Under the pieces are notes generated by a model. It was not told where the DNA came from, did no database searches, and was given only the letters and a program-made list of their open reading frames with translations. Below are positions 1 to 8,350 of a DNA stretch of 64,000 bases, in pieces. The DNA comes from Saprospiraceae bacterium (lineage in GTDB: Bacteria; Bacteroidota; Bacteroidia; Chitinophagales; Saprospiraceae). Where the stretch lies: assembly GCA_016710265.1 (NCBI GenBank), contig JADJJL010000007.1, positions 620,001-684,000 on the forward strand, written 5' to 3'. The position numbers and the translations under genes were made by a program. How positions within the stretch are numbered: position 1 is the first letter of the stretch; each line of letters begins with the position of its first letter.

Positions 1-1
1 C

Positions 2-1468
2 TCCAAAAACCCCAAAGTAGTTTATGGTGGTGCAGGCTCTTATTCTGTAAGCTTGGAAATAAGCAATAGCATTGGTAGTTCGAAGAAAACTGTTTCCAAT
101 ATGATCACTGTTTTTCCTTCCATCTGCAATCCAGATACTGTTTCAGGAAATTCATTGGATTTGGCCGCGAGTGGTAATTCATTAAATATTCCTCCTATTC
201 CAGCTCTTCACCAAGCCACTGGATTTACAGTGATGGCATGGATCAAACTACACAAGAAACAAGATTGCTTTACACAGATCATCAGCAACTGGGGAAGCAA
301 TGTAGGATTTGGATTTGGATTTGCTTTTCAGGGATATGTACCAACCACCAATCTTACTTTTTTTTGGAAGGATGTACCCTATCAATTAACCTCTCCATTT
401 AATTTGGACACGCTTGTTTGGACCCATGTCGCTATGGTTGTTTATCCAGATTCTGTAAGACTTTATCGGGATGGAGTTGGTTGGACCAGAAGAGGCAATT
501 TTGGGGACTTTGATCTAAGCAAAACTGCCTGGGAAGTAGGCAAAGGAGTTCCAGGACAATGTGGTGATTTTAATGGAGAAATAGAAGAATTAAAATTGTA
601 CAACCGTTCCTTAAATCAAGATGAAATAAGAAAAAATATGCATCTCATTGAACCCAATGAAAATAATTTGGTAGCATATTATCAGTTTAATGAAGCAAAC
701 AAAAACATTTTTTACAACAAAACCGGAATTTCCCATGCTGCCAACAACAATGGCCAAACCATTCCTTCTACTGCTCCTGTGTCTGCAGGATGGAGTCAGG
801 AAATGAAAAATTTGAAAATGGGATGGAATTCTGCAAATGAAACTGGAATACAAATCCATCTTCAAAATAATCCTGCTAGCCAGACCAGAATGTATTCTTA
901 TTTTCTACGTCACAATCCAACACCACTAGCTGATTCTATCCATGCTCCTTTTATGCCAGGATATTGGATCACAAGGTATTGGGAAAACAACCAAATCATC
1001 AATGTGGATAGCATTCGATTTAAATCACCAATTACATTTGATGCTTCTGCCGCAACTCAAAATTCAAGGTTAAAATTGTTTAGAAGAAATCCAGCCAATG
1101 CCCATTTACAAAGCTGGAACTATGAATCAAACGCCATTACAGCCGATGTGAATTCACAAGAAATTTTATTTCAAAACAATGGATCTGTTCAAGGACAATG
1201 GATGTTGAGTCGGCCAGATGTTTTATTGGATAATAAAAATGAAAGACCTTATAATACACAGTTCAGAGTCTACCCCAATCCATCCAATGGTGTTTGGACC
1301 ATTTGGTCAGACAATGCAATAGATGATATGTATGTAGAAGACATCAATGGTCAAATCATTTTAAAAATCAAAGCAGCATTTCCGTATACTCTTCATTTAG
1401 AAAATTATCCTGCCGGAGTTTACATACTTAGGCAAAACAACCAATTCATAAAACTCATCAAACTTTAA
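2..1468 (+). CDS. PKD/LamG-like secreted protein with T9SS type A sorting domain, 5' truncated
   Basis: The frame is open from base 2, so the gene begins before the window. A TTG at 53 is only an internal codon. The first visible residues (YGGAGSYSVSLEISNSIG) look like the last strand of a PKD domain. A LamG/concanavalin-like jelly-roll follows over about residues 45-200 (FTVMAWIKLHKK, then VWTHVAMVVYPDSVRLYRDG and GEIEELKLYNRSL). The last 75 residues are a type A T9SS sorting domain with YPNPSNG and a PAGVYILR turn, ending in basic residues. The protein is expected on the cell surface or secreted. A role in binding glycans or matrix is inferred from LamG and PKD domains only. kbl follows 12 bp downstream, so read-through transcription is possible. 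Confidence 0.8.
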   Translation, partial: SKNPKVVYGGAGSYSVSLEISNSIGSSKKTVSNMITVFPSICNPDTVSGNSLDLAASGNSLNIPPIPALHQATGFTVMAWIKLHKKQDCFTQIISNWGSNVGFGFGFAFQGYVPTTNLTFFWKDVPYQLTSPFNLDTLVWTHVAMVVYPDSVRLYRDGVGWTRRGNFGDFDLSKTAWEVGKGVPGQCGDFNGEIEELKLYNRSLNQDEIRKNMHLIEPNENNLVAYYQFNEANKNIFYNKTGISHAANNNGQTIPSTAPVSAGWSQEMKNLKMGWNSANETGIQIHLQNNPASQTRMYSYFLRHNPTPLADSIHAPFMPGYWITRYWENNQIINVDSIRFKSPITFDASAATQNSRLKLFRRNPANAHLQSWNYESNAITADVNSQEILFQNNGSVQGQWMLSRPDVLLDNKNERPYNTQFRVYPNPSNGVWTIWSDNAIDDMYVEDINGQIILKIKAAFPYTLHLENYPAGVYILRQNNQFIKLIKL

Positions 1469-1480
1469 TTAATAAATAAT

Positions 1481-2674
1481 ATGATTTCTCAGCACATTCA
1501 AGAATTTCAACAAGAAATATTAAAAATCCAGGAAGCTGGTTTATACAAATCAGAACGCATTATTTGTTCGCCACAAGGCGCAGAAGTGATTACCAATGAT
1601 GGCAAAAAAGTTTTGATTTTTTGTGCAAATAATTATTTGGGTCTTTCTTCCCATCCGGAAGTCATTCAGGCTGCAAAGGAAACAGTAGATGATCGCGGAT
1701 ATGGAATGTCGTCTGTTCGATTCATTTGCGGAACACAAGATATTCACAAACAACTGGAAGAAAAAATTTCTGCGTTTTTAGGTATGGAAGATGCAATATT
1801 GTATGCAGCTGCATTTGATGCCAATGGAGGAATATTTGAGCCCTTGTTGATTGAAGAGGACGCCATCATTTCCGATGAATTAAATCACGCATCGATCATT
1901 GATGGAATCCGATTGGCCAAAGCCAAACGATTTAGATACAAACACAATCAAATGGCTGATTTGGAAGAACAACTCAAAGCCGCAGAAGGATGCAGACGTA
2001 AACTGATTGTCACCGATGGAGTTTTTTCGATGGACGGTACGATTGCACAATTGGATAAAATTTGCGATCTGGCAGAAAAACACAATGCGATGGTCATGAT
2101 TGATGAATGTCATGCCACCGGCTTTGTTGGAAAAACCGGAAGAGGTACCCATGAATTTAGAAATGTGATGGGTCGCGTGGATATCATCACAGGTACCTTT
2201 GGCAAAGCTCTTGGAGGAGCTTCCGGTGGTTTTACTGCTTCTAAAAAAGAAGTCATCGAAATTCTACGTCAAAGATCCAGACCCTATCTTTTTTCCAATA
2301 CCCTCGCACCTTCAATTACTGGAGCTTCGATTCGGGTGCTTGAATTACTGTCAGCAACCACAAACCTCAGAGATACATTAGAACAGAACACTTTCTATTT
2401 TCGTAGAGAAATGACCAAACTCGGTTTTGACTTATTGCCAGGAGAGCATCCTATTGTGCCGGTGATGCTTTACGATGCGCCCTTGGCCCAGAAATTCTCT
2501 GCAGATATGCTTTCAGAAGGTATTTACGTGGTGGGTTTCTTCTTCCCCGTCGTCCCACATGGCAAAGCCAGAATAAGGGTACAAATCTCTGCTGCGCATG
2601 ACAAAAGTCAACTGGATCAATGCATTGCTGCATTTAAAAAGGTCGGTATAAAACATGGTGTTTTAAAGAATTGA
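1481..2674 (+). CDS. kbl: Glycine C-acetyltransferase (2-amino-3-ketobutyrate CoA ligase)
   Basis: A 397-residue fold-type I PLP enzyme of the alpha-oxoamine synthase family, full length. It catalyses the CoA-dependent cleavage of 2-amino-3-ketobutyrate to glycine and acetyl-CoA, the second step of threonine degradation. Visible motifs are NNYLGLSSHP near residue 50, SDELNHASIIDG near 131, the cofactor-binding D208-E-C-H, and GTFGKALGG with the Schiff-base lysine at K242. Length and motifs fit Kbl better than the related KBL/BioF/HemA paralogues, although 8-amino-7-oxononanoate synthase cannot be fully excluded by eye. The threonine dehydrogenase partner (Tdh) is not in the window. The start ATG is 12 bp after the preceding gene. 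Confidence 0.9.
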   Translation: MISQHIQEFQQEILKIQEAGLYKSERIICSPQGAEVITNDGKKVLIFCANNYLGLSSHPEVIQAAKETVDDRGYGMSSVRFICGTQDIHKQLEEKISAFLGMEDAILYAAAFDANGGIFEPLLIEEDAIISDELNHASIIDGIRLAKAKRFRYKHNQMADLEEQLKAAEGCRRKLIVTDGVFSMDGTIAQLDKICDLAEKHNAMVMIDECHATGFVGKTGRGTHEFRNVMGRVDIITGTFGKALGGASGGFTASKKEVIEILRQRSRPYLFSNTLAPSITGASIRVLELLSATTNLRDTLEQNTFYFRREMTKLGFDLLPGEHPIVPVMLYDAPLAQKFSADMLSEGIYVVGFFFPVVPHGKARIRVQISAAHDKSQLDQCIAAFKKVGIKHGVLKN

Positions 2675-2695
2675 AAATATTTTAACTTTTTTTTG

Positions 2696-2703
2696 TATTT
2701 TTG
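2696..2703 (+). promoter_or_regulatory. Predicted -7 box for the DUF1800/DUF1501 operon
   Basis: TATTTTTG matches the Bacteroidota -7 consensus TAnnTTTG. It lies 80 bp before the DUF1800 start and 22 bp after the kbl stop. The -33 element is weak (a TTG at 2671). The leader would be about 75 nt and is locally GC-rich (around 2745-2760). Confidence 0.45.
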
Positions 2704-2783
2704 TAGTACAATTATAATTCTCCCCTCTTTGTATTAACGGTGACCAGGGAGCCACCTCCAATTTTATAAATTTTAAATCCTTT

Positions 2784-4451
2784 ATGATGGATGCAAGTAA
2801 TTTAACTCTTTCTCATTCAAAAACAACTAAAAGCCATACTGCCAGACCATTACCAGTCAATGGCGGGCTCAGTCCCTATTCAGGTCCTTGGACTTATGAA
2901 ACGGCCGCTCATTTGCTTAGAAGGACCATGTTTGGTCCTACCCACGAACAAATCAAACAAGTTGTAAGTGATGGATTAACAGCTACGCTTGTTAAACTGA
3001 CCAGTAAACCAACTCGACAGCCCAATCCTCCGGTAACATATACGGAGAGCATTGTAGATCCAAATGTAAAAAAAGGAGAAACATGGGTTCGAGCAGCGCT
3101 TGGCCAAAATATTCAAGGGCTTGTTCAACTTAAAGAAAATTCATTGTATGCATGGATGATGGAGCTCATGTTTAATGAAACTGTTTCCATGACAGAAAAA
3201 ATGACGCTCTTTTGGCACAATCACTTTGTCACTTCTGATATTTACGATCCGAGAATGGTCTATGATTATATCAGTTTATTGAGGAACCATTCTTTGGGGA
3301 ATTTTAAACAGTTGACAAAAGACATTGCCATCGATAAAGCCATGTTGATTTATTTGAATGGTAATCAAAATTCTCGTGTTGCACCGAATGAAAACTTTGC
3401 GCGTGAATTGATGGAGCTTTTTACACTTGGTAAAGGCGAAACAGCCGGACCTGGTGATTATACTACATTCACAGAAATGGATGTTTTAGCCATTGCAAAA
3501 GCTTTAACGGGTTATACCATCTTCACAGATAGAAACAATCCTGATCTTTATCCTGAAGTGAGATATATCCAAAATAGGCATGACACCACCACCAAGCAAC
3601 TTTCTCATCGTTTTAACAATATTCAGATTCCAAATGCAAATGCCACTGAATATCAAAATGTCATTGACATTATTTTTGCAAAAAGAGAAGCTGCGACATT
3701 TATTTGCAGAAAACTGTACAACTTTTTTATTTATTACAAAATAGATGATGCCATTGAACAAGAAATTGTAGATGGGATGGCAGATATATTGATTGCAAGT
3801 AATTTTGAAATTTCACCAGTCTTAAATACATTATTTGCGAGCGAACATTTTTATTCAATTGAAGCATTGGGTTGTTTGATACGTGCTCCGTATGAATATA
3901 TGTTTAATACATTAAAGACCCTTCGTTTTGTTCCACCTACTGATCTTGAGCAGAAGTACAATCTTTTTGCTTCCATATATCGCAATTTCAGCGGAATGCA
4001 ACAAACGTATTTTAACATTCCAACGGTTGCCGGTTGGGACCCATATCATCAAGAGCCGGCATATCATGAGATTTGGATTAACTCTGCTACTTTGCCTTTT
4101 AGGGTCGCATTCAATACACAGTTTGTCAACAAGAGCTTCAGAGCCAGAAATGTGACTGGTACTTTTGGATTAGACTTACCTGAATATGTCAAAAGTTTAT
4201 CAAATCCTTCCAATGTCAATGAACTCATCAATGAGGTGGTAAAACACTTACTTCCGCAACCCATAGAGCAAAAACAGAAAGATGCTTTAAAGAGAGTCTT
4301 GCTTGGCAATTTGACAGAAGCTCAGTGGACCACCAATTGGAACAACTATGCCAATAATCCAGGAAATGCTCAAGCTAAAACGGCTGTAGACAATCGACTG
4401 AAACCATTTTTCAGTACATTATTGAACATGCCCGAATATCATTTAAGTTAA
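2784..4451 (+). CDS. DUF1800 family protein
   Basis: A 555-residue member of the DUF1800 family. Family hallmarks seen are AAHLLRRTMFGPT near residue 40, LFWHNHF near 145, and NENFARELMELFTLG near 205. The biochemical role of the family is not established. It is almost always next to a DUF1501 gene, as here, with 43 bp between them. No signal peptide, lipobox or T9SS sorting domain is visible, unlike its partner. Either ATG 2784 or the adjacent ATG 2787 could be the start. Confidence 0.85.
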   Translation: MMDASNLTLSHSKTTKSHTARPLPVNGGLSPYSGPWTYETAAHLLRRTMFGPTHEQIKQVVSDGLTATLVKLTSKPTRQPNPPVTYTESIVDPNVKKGETWVRAALGQNIQGLVQLKENSLYAWMMELMFNETVSMTEKMTLFWHNHFVTSDIYDPRMVYDYISLLRNHSLGNFKQLTKDIAIDKAMLIYLNGNQNSRVAPNENFARELMELFTLGKGETAGPGDYTTFTEMDVLAIAKALTGYTIFTDRNNPDLYPEVRYIQNRHDTTTKQLSHRFNNIQIPNANATEYQNVIDIIFAKREAATFICRKLYNFFIYYKIDDAIEQEIVDGMADILIASNFEISPVLNTLFASEHFYSIEALGCLIRAPYEYMFNTLKTLRFVPPTDLEQKYNLFASIYRNFSGMQQTYFNIPTVAGWDPYHQEPAYHEIWINSATLPFRVAFNTQFVNKSFRARNVTGTFGLDLPEYVKSLSNPSNVNELINEVVKHLLPQPIEQKQKDALKRVLLGNLTEAQWTTNWNNYANNPGNAQAKTAVDNRLKPFFSTLLNMPEYHLS

Positions 4452-4494
4452 TTTATTCATTGTACATCATTTAAAAAAAATAAAATTCTTCACC

Positions 4495-6051
4495 ATGAAA
4501 AGAAGAACCTTTCTACAAGCAAGTGCAGCTGCCAGTATTCCTGTCATGATCAATGGCATTCCAGTGCAGGCTGTGGCCCGTCAATCTTTTTTGGATTTTG
4601 TGAGTCCGGAAAATGATAAAATTCTTGTGTTAATTCAGTTAACAGGGGGCAATGATGGATTAAATATGGTGCTACCATTGGACCAATATTCCGCATTGTC
4701 TGTCCACAGAGAAAAGATTTTAATCAATGAAAACCTAGGTCTAAAATTAAGAGATGATCTTGCAATTCATCCATCCATGACCGGTGCAAAATATCTTTAT
4801 GACGAAGGTAAATTAAAATTAATTCAATCCGTCGGTTATCCAAATCAAAACAGATCTCACTTCAGATCCACGGATATATGGACCACTGGTTCTCCTGCCA
4901 ATGTAAACATTACAGATGGTTGGTTAGGTAGATATTATTTAGAAAACCACAACAGCTTTCCATATGGATATCCCAATCCTGACAATCCTGACCCATTGGC
5001 TTTGACCATTGGTTCTCAGGTTTCGCAAACTTGTCAGGGGCCCATTGCTAATTTTAGCATGGCGATCAATAATCCGGCAACTATGAATTTACTTCCTATT
5101 TCTGAATTTGCTGAAAATATCCCATCCTCCAATTATGGCAATGAGTTGCGCTATATTATGACCGCATTGCAACAAACAAATGATTATACTGATGTAATTA
5201 AAATGGCCAATGAAAAAGCTGGTGGCACCATTCCGAATACGGGCAACGCGCTACTTGACCGTATGAATGTAGTTGCACAGTTGATCAAAGGCGGATTGAA
5301 GACTAAAGTTTATGTGGTCAGTATGGGAGGATTTGATACACATGCCAATCAATGTGACCCAGATGATCATGAAATTGGAACCCATGCTGATTTGTTAGCA
5401 AGTCTTGCAGGTGCAATGGAAGGATTTCAAAAAGCACTTGAAGCATCCGGACAAGCCAAAAGAGTTTTGTCGATGACCTTTTCAGAATTTGGTAGAAGAA
5501 TAAAAGCGAACGACAGTACTGGAACTGATCATGGATCAGCAGCTCCGTTGATGCTGTTTGGTGAATGTATTGATGGCGGGATACTTGGTGACAATCCTAC
5601 GATTGGAGCCAGTGTAACCAACGACGAAGGTGTGGCCATGCAATATGATTTTAGATCCATTTACGCAACCATCCTAAGAGACTGGTTTGGCCTTAGCCAA
5701 TCTGATGTTGCTCGATTGATGTACGAAGATTTCCAAAAATTACCTCTAATTTCAGGCGCTTGCACCATTTCAGATGTGGAAGATGCTTACAGAGATTACC
5801 AATTGGAATTGCAGACTACACCTAACCCTGCAACAGATTACACCACCATTAGCTTTAAGACTAAGGACGAGTACGTGCGCATTAGCCTCTACGACTCCAT
5901 TGGCTCAGAATTAAAAACTATTTTTGCCGGAAAGATCAATGAGGGAAATCATCAGATAAATCTTGATATTTCCAATCTTCCTGTAGGAAATTATGTCATT
6001 AGGATTGCAGGAAAATCAGCGCAAAAAACAAAAATTCTTAGTAAAATTTAA
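4495..6051 (+). CDS. DUF1501 family protein with twin-arginine-like leader and T9SS type A sorting domain
   Basis: A 518-residue DUF1501 protein; the family is related to the alkaline phosphatase/sulfatase superfamily. The N-terminus MKRRTFLQASAAASIPVM has the double Arg and alanine-rich core of a Tat leader. The body shows LTGGNDGLNMVLPL near residue 52, MGGFDTHANQ near 278 and SEFGRRIKANDS near 327, typical of the family. The last 80 residues (TPNPATDYTTISF to the terminal lysines) form a T9SS type A sorting domain. Placement outside the cell is inferred. It sits downstream of the DUF1800 gene in the same operon and is followed by a strong terminator. Having both a Tat-like leader and a T9SS domain is unusual. 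Confidence 0.85.
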   Translation: MKRRTFLQASAAASIPVMINGIPVQAVARQSFLDFVSPENDKILVLIQLTGGNDGLNMVLPLDQYSALSVHREKILINENLGLKLRDDLAIHPSMTGAKYLYDEGKLKLIQSVGYPNQNRSHFRSTDIWTTGSPANVNITDGWLGRYYLENHNSFPYGYPNPDNPDPLALTIGSQVSQTCQGPIANFSMAINNPATMNLLPISEFAENIPSSNYGNELRYIMTALQQTNDYTDVIKMANEKAGGTIPNTGNALLDRMNVVAQLIKGGLKTKVYVVSMGGFDTHANQCDPDDHEIGTHADLLASLAGAMEGFQKALEASGQAKRVLSMTFSEFGRRIKANDSTGTDHGSAAPLMLFGECIDGGILGDNPTIGASVTNDEGVAMQYDFRSIYATILRDWFGLSQSDVARLMYEDFQKLPLISGACTISDVEDAYRDYQLELQTTPNPATDYTTISFKTKDEYVRISLYDSIGSELKTIFAGKINEGNHQINLDISNLPVGNYVIRIAGKSAQKTKILSKI

Positions 6052-6073
6052 TCTAACAAATTCACGTGAAATA

Positions 6074-6105
6074 AAAAACCCCTTCCACTGGTTGGGGTTT
6101 TTTTA
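6074..6105 (+). terminator. Rho-independent terminator after the DUF1501 gene
   Basis: AAAAACCCC and GGGGTTTTT flank an 11-nt loop and run into a T tract. The hairpin begins about 20 bp after the stop codon. The A-rich left side would let it work in both directions. Confidence 0.85.
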
Positions 6106-6111
6106 TTTTTG
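6104..6111 (+). promoter_or_regulatory. -7 box embedded in the terminator T-tract
   Basis: TATTTTTG matches TAnnTTTG and ends 14 bp before the ATG at 6126. It uses the last T residues of the upstream terminator, so one operon ends and the next begins within about 40 bp. The leader would be very short. Confidence 0.55.
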
Positions 6112-6125
6112 CCAAAATTATAGAC

Positions 6126-7043
6126 ATGCCAGATCACAAAGCAAGTTTAATCATACTCGCAGCCGGAATGGGGAGCCGTTATGGTGGACTCAAACAATTG
6201 GATGCATTTGGACCCAATGGAGAAACCATCATAGACTATTCTATCTACGATGCGATACAAGCAGGATTTACTAAAATCGTGTTTATAATCCGAGATAGCT
6301 TTAAAGCAGAAATTGAACATAGGATGATGCACAACTGGTCCAATCAAATAGAAATCCACTTTGTGAGTCAGGAATTACATCTTCTACCTAAACAATTTGA
6401 GTGCCCTTCCGACCGAAGTAAACCATGGGGAACGGGCCATGCAGTTTGGGTGGCAAAAGATATTGTCAATGAACCATTTGGTGTCATTAACGCAGACGAT
6501 TATTATGGGAGGGAAGCCTTGCATGCCTTGCACGATTTTCTAATCTCAGATCTCGATCATCAATCTCAATACGCAGTTATTGCCTATTTACTTCAAAATA
6601 CTTTGTCCGATTTTGGAGCTGTCAACCGTGGTGTTTGTATTGCATCTGAAGATGGATTTCTGAAATCTATAGAAGAGTGCAAAGGAATTATGAGAAATGA
6701 TGATGCCATCATTGGTCTTCAGGATAATCCAGATAGAATTTTTTCTGAAGACACTCCTGTTTCCATGAATATGTGGGCTTTTGGTGAATCCTATTTTGCG
6801 TATGCAGAAAAGTTTTTTATCCAATTTTTAAATAACAACATTCAAATTCCCACTTCAGAATTCTACATACCAGATTTAATACAGCATTTGATCGATCATG
6901 ATCAAATCAATGTTCATTTGATAAAATCCCCTTCCAAATGGTTTGGAGTGACTTATCAGGAAGACAGACCTATGGTTCAGGATGCTTTACAGAAATTGAT
7001 TGATGAAAAATATTATCCGAAGACACTATTTGTTAATAGTTAA
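6126..7043 (+). CDS. Sugar-phosphate nucleotidyltransferase family protein
   Basis: A 305-residue NTP-transferase-fold protein. The nucleotide-binding loop LAAGMGSRYGGLKQL is at residues 11-25 and NADDYYG near residue 121 carries the metal-binding aspartates. GTGHAVWVAKD near residue 105 fits the family. It would join a nucleoside triphosphate with a sugar-1-phosphate, or a related phospho-alcohol; the substrate cannot be read from the sequence. The gene stands alone between a terminator and a repeat patch. It lacks the left-handed beta-helix of bifunctional GlmU-type enzymes. Confidence 0.8.
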   Translation: MPDHKASLIILAAGMGSRYGGLKQLDAFGPNGETIIDYSIYDAIQAGFTKIVFIIRDSFKAEIEHRMMHNWSNQIEIHFVSQELHLLPKQFECPSDRSKPWGTGHAVWVAKDIVNEPFGVINADDYYGREALHALHDFLISDLDHQSQYAVIAYLLQNTLSDFGAVNRGVCIASEDGFLKSIEECKGIMRNDDAIIGLQDNPDRIFSEDTPVSMNMWAFGESYFAYAEKFFIQFLNNNIQIPTSEFYIPDLIQHLIDHDQINVHLIKSPSKWFGVTYQEDRPMVQDALQKLIDEKYYPKTLFVNS

Positions 7044-7204
7044 TTTGCGTTCAATTTTTTTAATAAAACCAAAATCATCAGCACTGTGCAGTAAATTGTC
7101 AGCACTATGATTTTTGTGATTACCGGATTTTTATGATTTAGGGTTCAATTGTCAGGACTATGATTTTTGTGATTATCGGATTATTATGATTTAGGGGCTA
7201 AATT

Positions 7205-7324
7205 GTCAGCACTGTGATTTTTGTGATTATCGGATTATTATGATTTAGGATCCGTTGATATTAGATATTTGTATTCTTCTTTAATCAAGGTATATCATTT
7301 AATCATAAAAATCAAAGTGCTAAC
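7205..7324 (-). mobile_element. 120-bp internally deleted derivative (copy B) of the GxxExxY element
   Basis: It is bounded by the 25-bp terminal repeat at 7205-7229 and its inverted copy at 7300-7324 (some mismatches). Between them is the 5' end of the GxxExxY gene (TTG start at 7288, MIKEEY) joined directly to the element's 3' end, giving a 16-codon open frame that ends at 7238. The size is identical to copy A. It looks like a MITE-type relic; mobility is inferred. Confidence 0.6.
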
Positions 7325-7528
7325 AATTATTAACAAAGCTCATAATTCATAATCTCTTTTTCCGATAAAAAAACTAAAGACATTGTTTTGTGGCTTAAAT
7401 CGTCAGCACTGTGATTTTTGTGATTTTCAGATTATTATGATTTAGGATTTAATTGTCAGCACTATGATTTTTGTGATTATCGGATTCTTATGATTTAAGG
7501 TTAATTTGGTTGTACTGTGCGGAAAATT

Positions 7529-7648
7529 GTTAGCACTGTGATTTTTGTGATTACCAGATTATTATGATTTAGGATCCGTTGGTATTAGATGTTTGTATTC
7601 TTCTTTAATCAAGGTATATCATTTAATCACAAAAATCACAGTGCTGAC
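7529..7648 (-). mobile_element. 120-bp internally deleted derivative (copy A) of the GxxExxY element
   Basis: Terminal repeats are at 7529-7553 and 7624-7648. The inside carries a TTG start at 7612 and 16 codons (MIKEEYKHLIPTDPKS) ending at 7562. The first six residues equal those of the full GxxExxY protein. It differs from copy B by a few substitutions, including H to Y and P to S in the short frame. Confidence 0.6.
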
Positions 7649-7799
7649 AATTATTAACAAAGCTCATAATTCATACTCTCTTTTTCCGATAAAAAAACTA
7701 AAGACATTGTTTTGTGGCTTAAATCGTCAGCACTATGATTTTTGTGATTATCGGATTCTTATGATTTAGGGCTATACTGTCAGCACTGTGCGGAAAATC

Positions 7800-8311
7800 G
7801 TAAGCACTGTGATTTTTGTGATTACCAGATTATTATGATTTAGAGTCAGTTTGTTCTATAAATTAGTTGGAGGTCTTTGATTTTTTTGTTTGAATGATTT
7901 GTTGGAAAGTCTTTTAAACTGAAGTGATTTTGCACCAAAGTTTATGAGCAATCCTACTTCCAAATCATACGCTTCTAAATAATTGATAGCTTGAGCCAAA
8001 TGAACATCCAAAATTTCAATGACTGCTTTCAATTCCACAGAAATAACACCTTCCACTAAAAAATCTACTCTACGTGTGCCAATCTGGCGATGTTTATAAT
8101 AAACTTCCATTTCCTGTTCTCTGTTAAAGGATATACCTTGTAACTCCATTTCAATTTCCATTGCTCTTTGATAAATGACTTCTTGAAAGCCATTCCCCAA
8201 TTCACTGTGCACAGTCATAGCACAGCGAATAATATTGCCAGTTAATTCCGAGTATAAATATTCTTCTTTAATCAAGGTATATCATTTAATCACAAAAATC
8301 ACAGTGCTGAC
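7800..8311 (-). mobile_element. 512-bp inverted-repeat unit carrying a GxxExxY gene
   Basis: A 25-bp inverted repeat (GTMAGCACTGTG to TTTGTGATTA, 24 of 25 matching) bounds a single gene at 7800-7824 and 8287-8311. No transposase is present unless the gene itself supplies the nuclease. No clear target-site duplication is visible. Two 120-bp copies of the same design lie beside it. Confidence 0.6.
7856..8275 (-). CDS. GxxExxY family protein (PD-(D/E)XK nuclease-like)
   Basis: A 139-residue protein of the GxxExxY family, which resembles the PDDEXK_3 group of the PD-(D/E)XK nuclease superfamily. The name motif is G29-F-Q-E32-V-I-Y35. A nuclease-type core is intact: D71 in RRVDFLV, E81-L-K83, then Q95 and Y99 in AQAINYL. 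The function of the family is not established, and it often occurs in several copies per genome. The start is TTG at 8275, because an in-frame TGA lies just upstream. It sits inside a 25-bp inverted repeat, and the same 5' sequence recurs in two stub copies. No partner gene is adjacent. Confidence 0.85.
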   Translation of the reverse strand: MIKEEYLYSELTGNIIRCAMTVHSELGNGFQEVIYQRAMEIEMELQGISFNREQEMEVYYKHRQIGTRRVDFLVEGVISVELKAVIEILDVHLAQAINYLEAYDLEVGLLINFGAKSLQFKRLSNKSFKQKNQRPPTNL

Positions 8312-8350
8312 AATTATTAACAAACTTCATTTATAATTCACTCAATTTTC

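Larger units (their letters stand above)
7076..7844 (+). repeat. Array of 45-bp repeats with a 324-bp tandem duplication
   Basis: A unit of about 45 bp, starting GTCAGCACTGTGATTTTTGT and ending TTATGATTTAGG, occurs on the + strand at 7098, 7151, 7205, 7402, 7455, 7529, 7726 and 7800, with 8-10 bp spacers inside runs. Its first 25 bp also occur inverted at 7300, 7624 and 8287. A second short motif, CACTGTGCRG followed by an AAAT-containing stretch, precedes the units at 7098, 7529 and 7800. The stretch from 7205 is duplicated at a 324-bp offset up to about 7770; the second copy has lost one 53-bp unit. The array lies downstream of the GxxExxY gene. Confidence 0.9.

Noticed and set aside
7098..7844. 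The repeat array looks at first like a CRISPR
   Set aside because: Spacers are only 8-10 bp and partly similar, units occur inverted, repeats diverge, and no cas genes are present.
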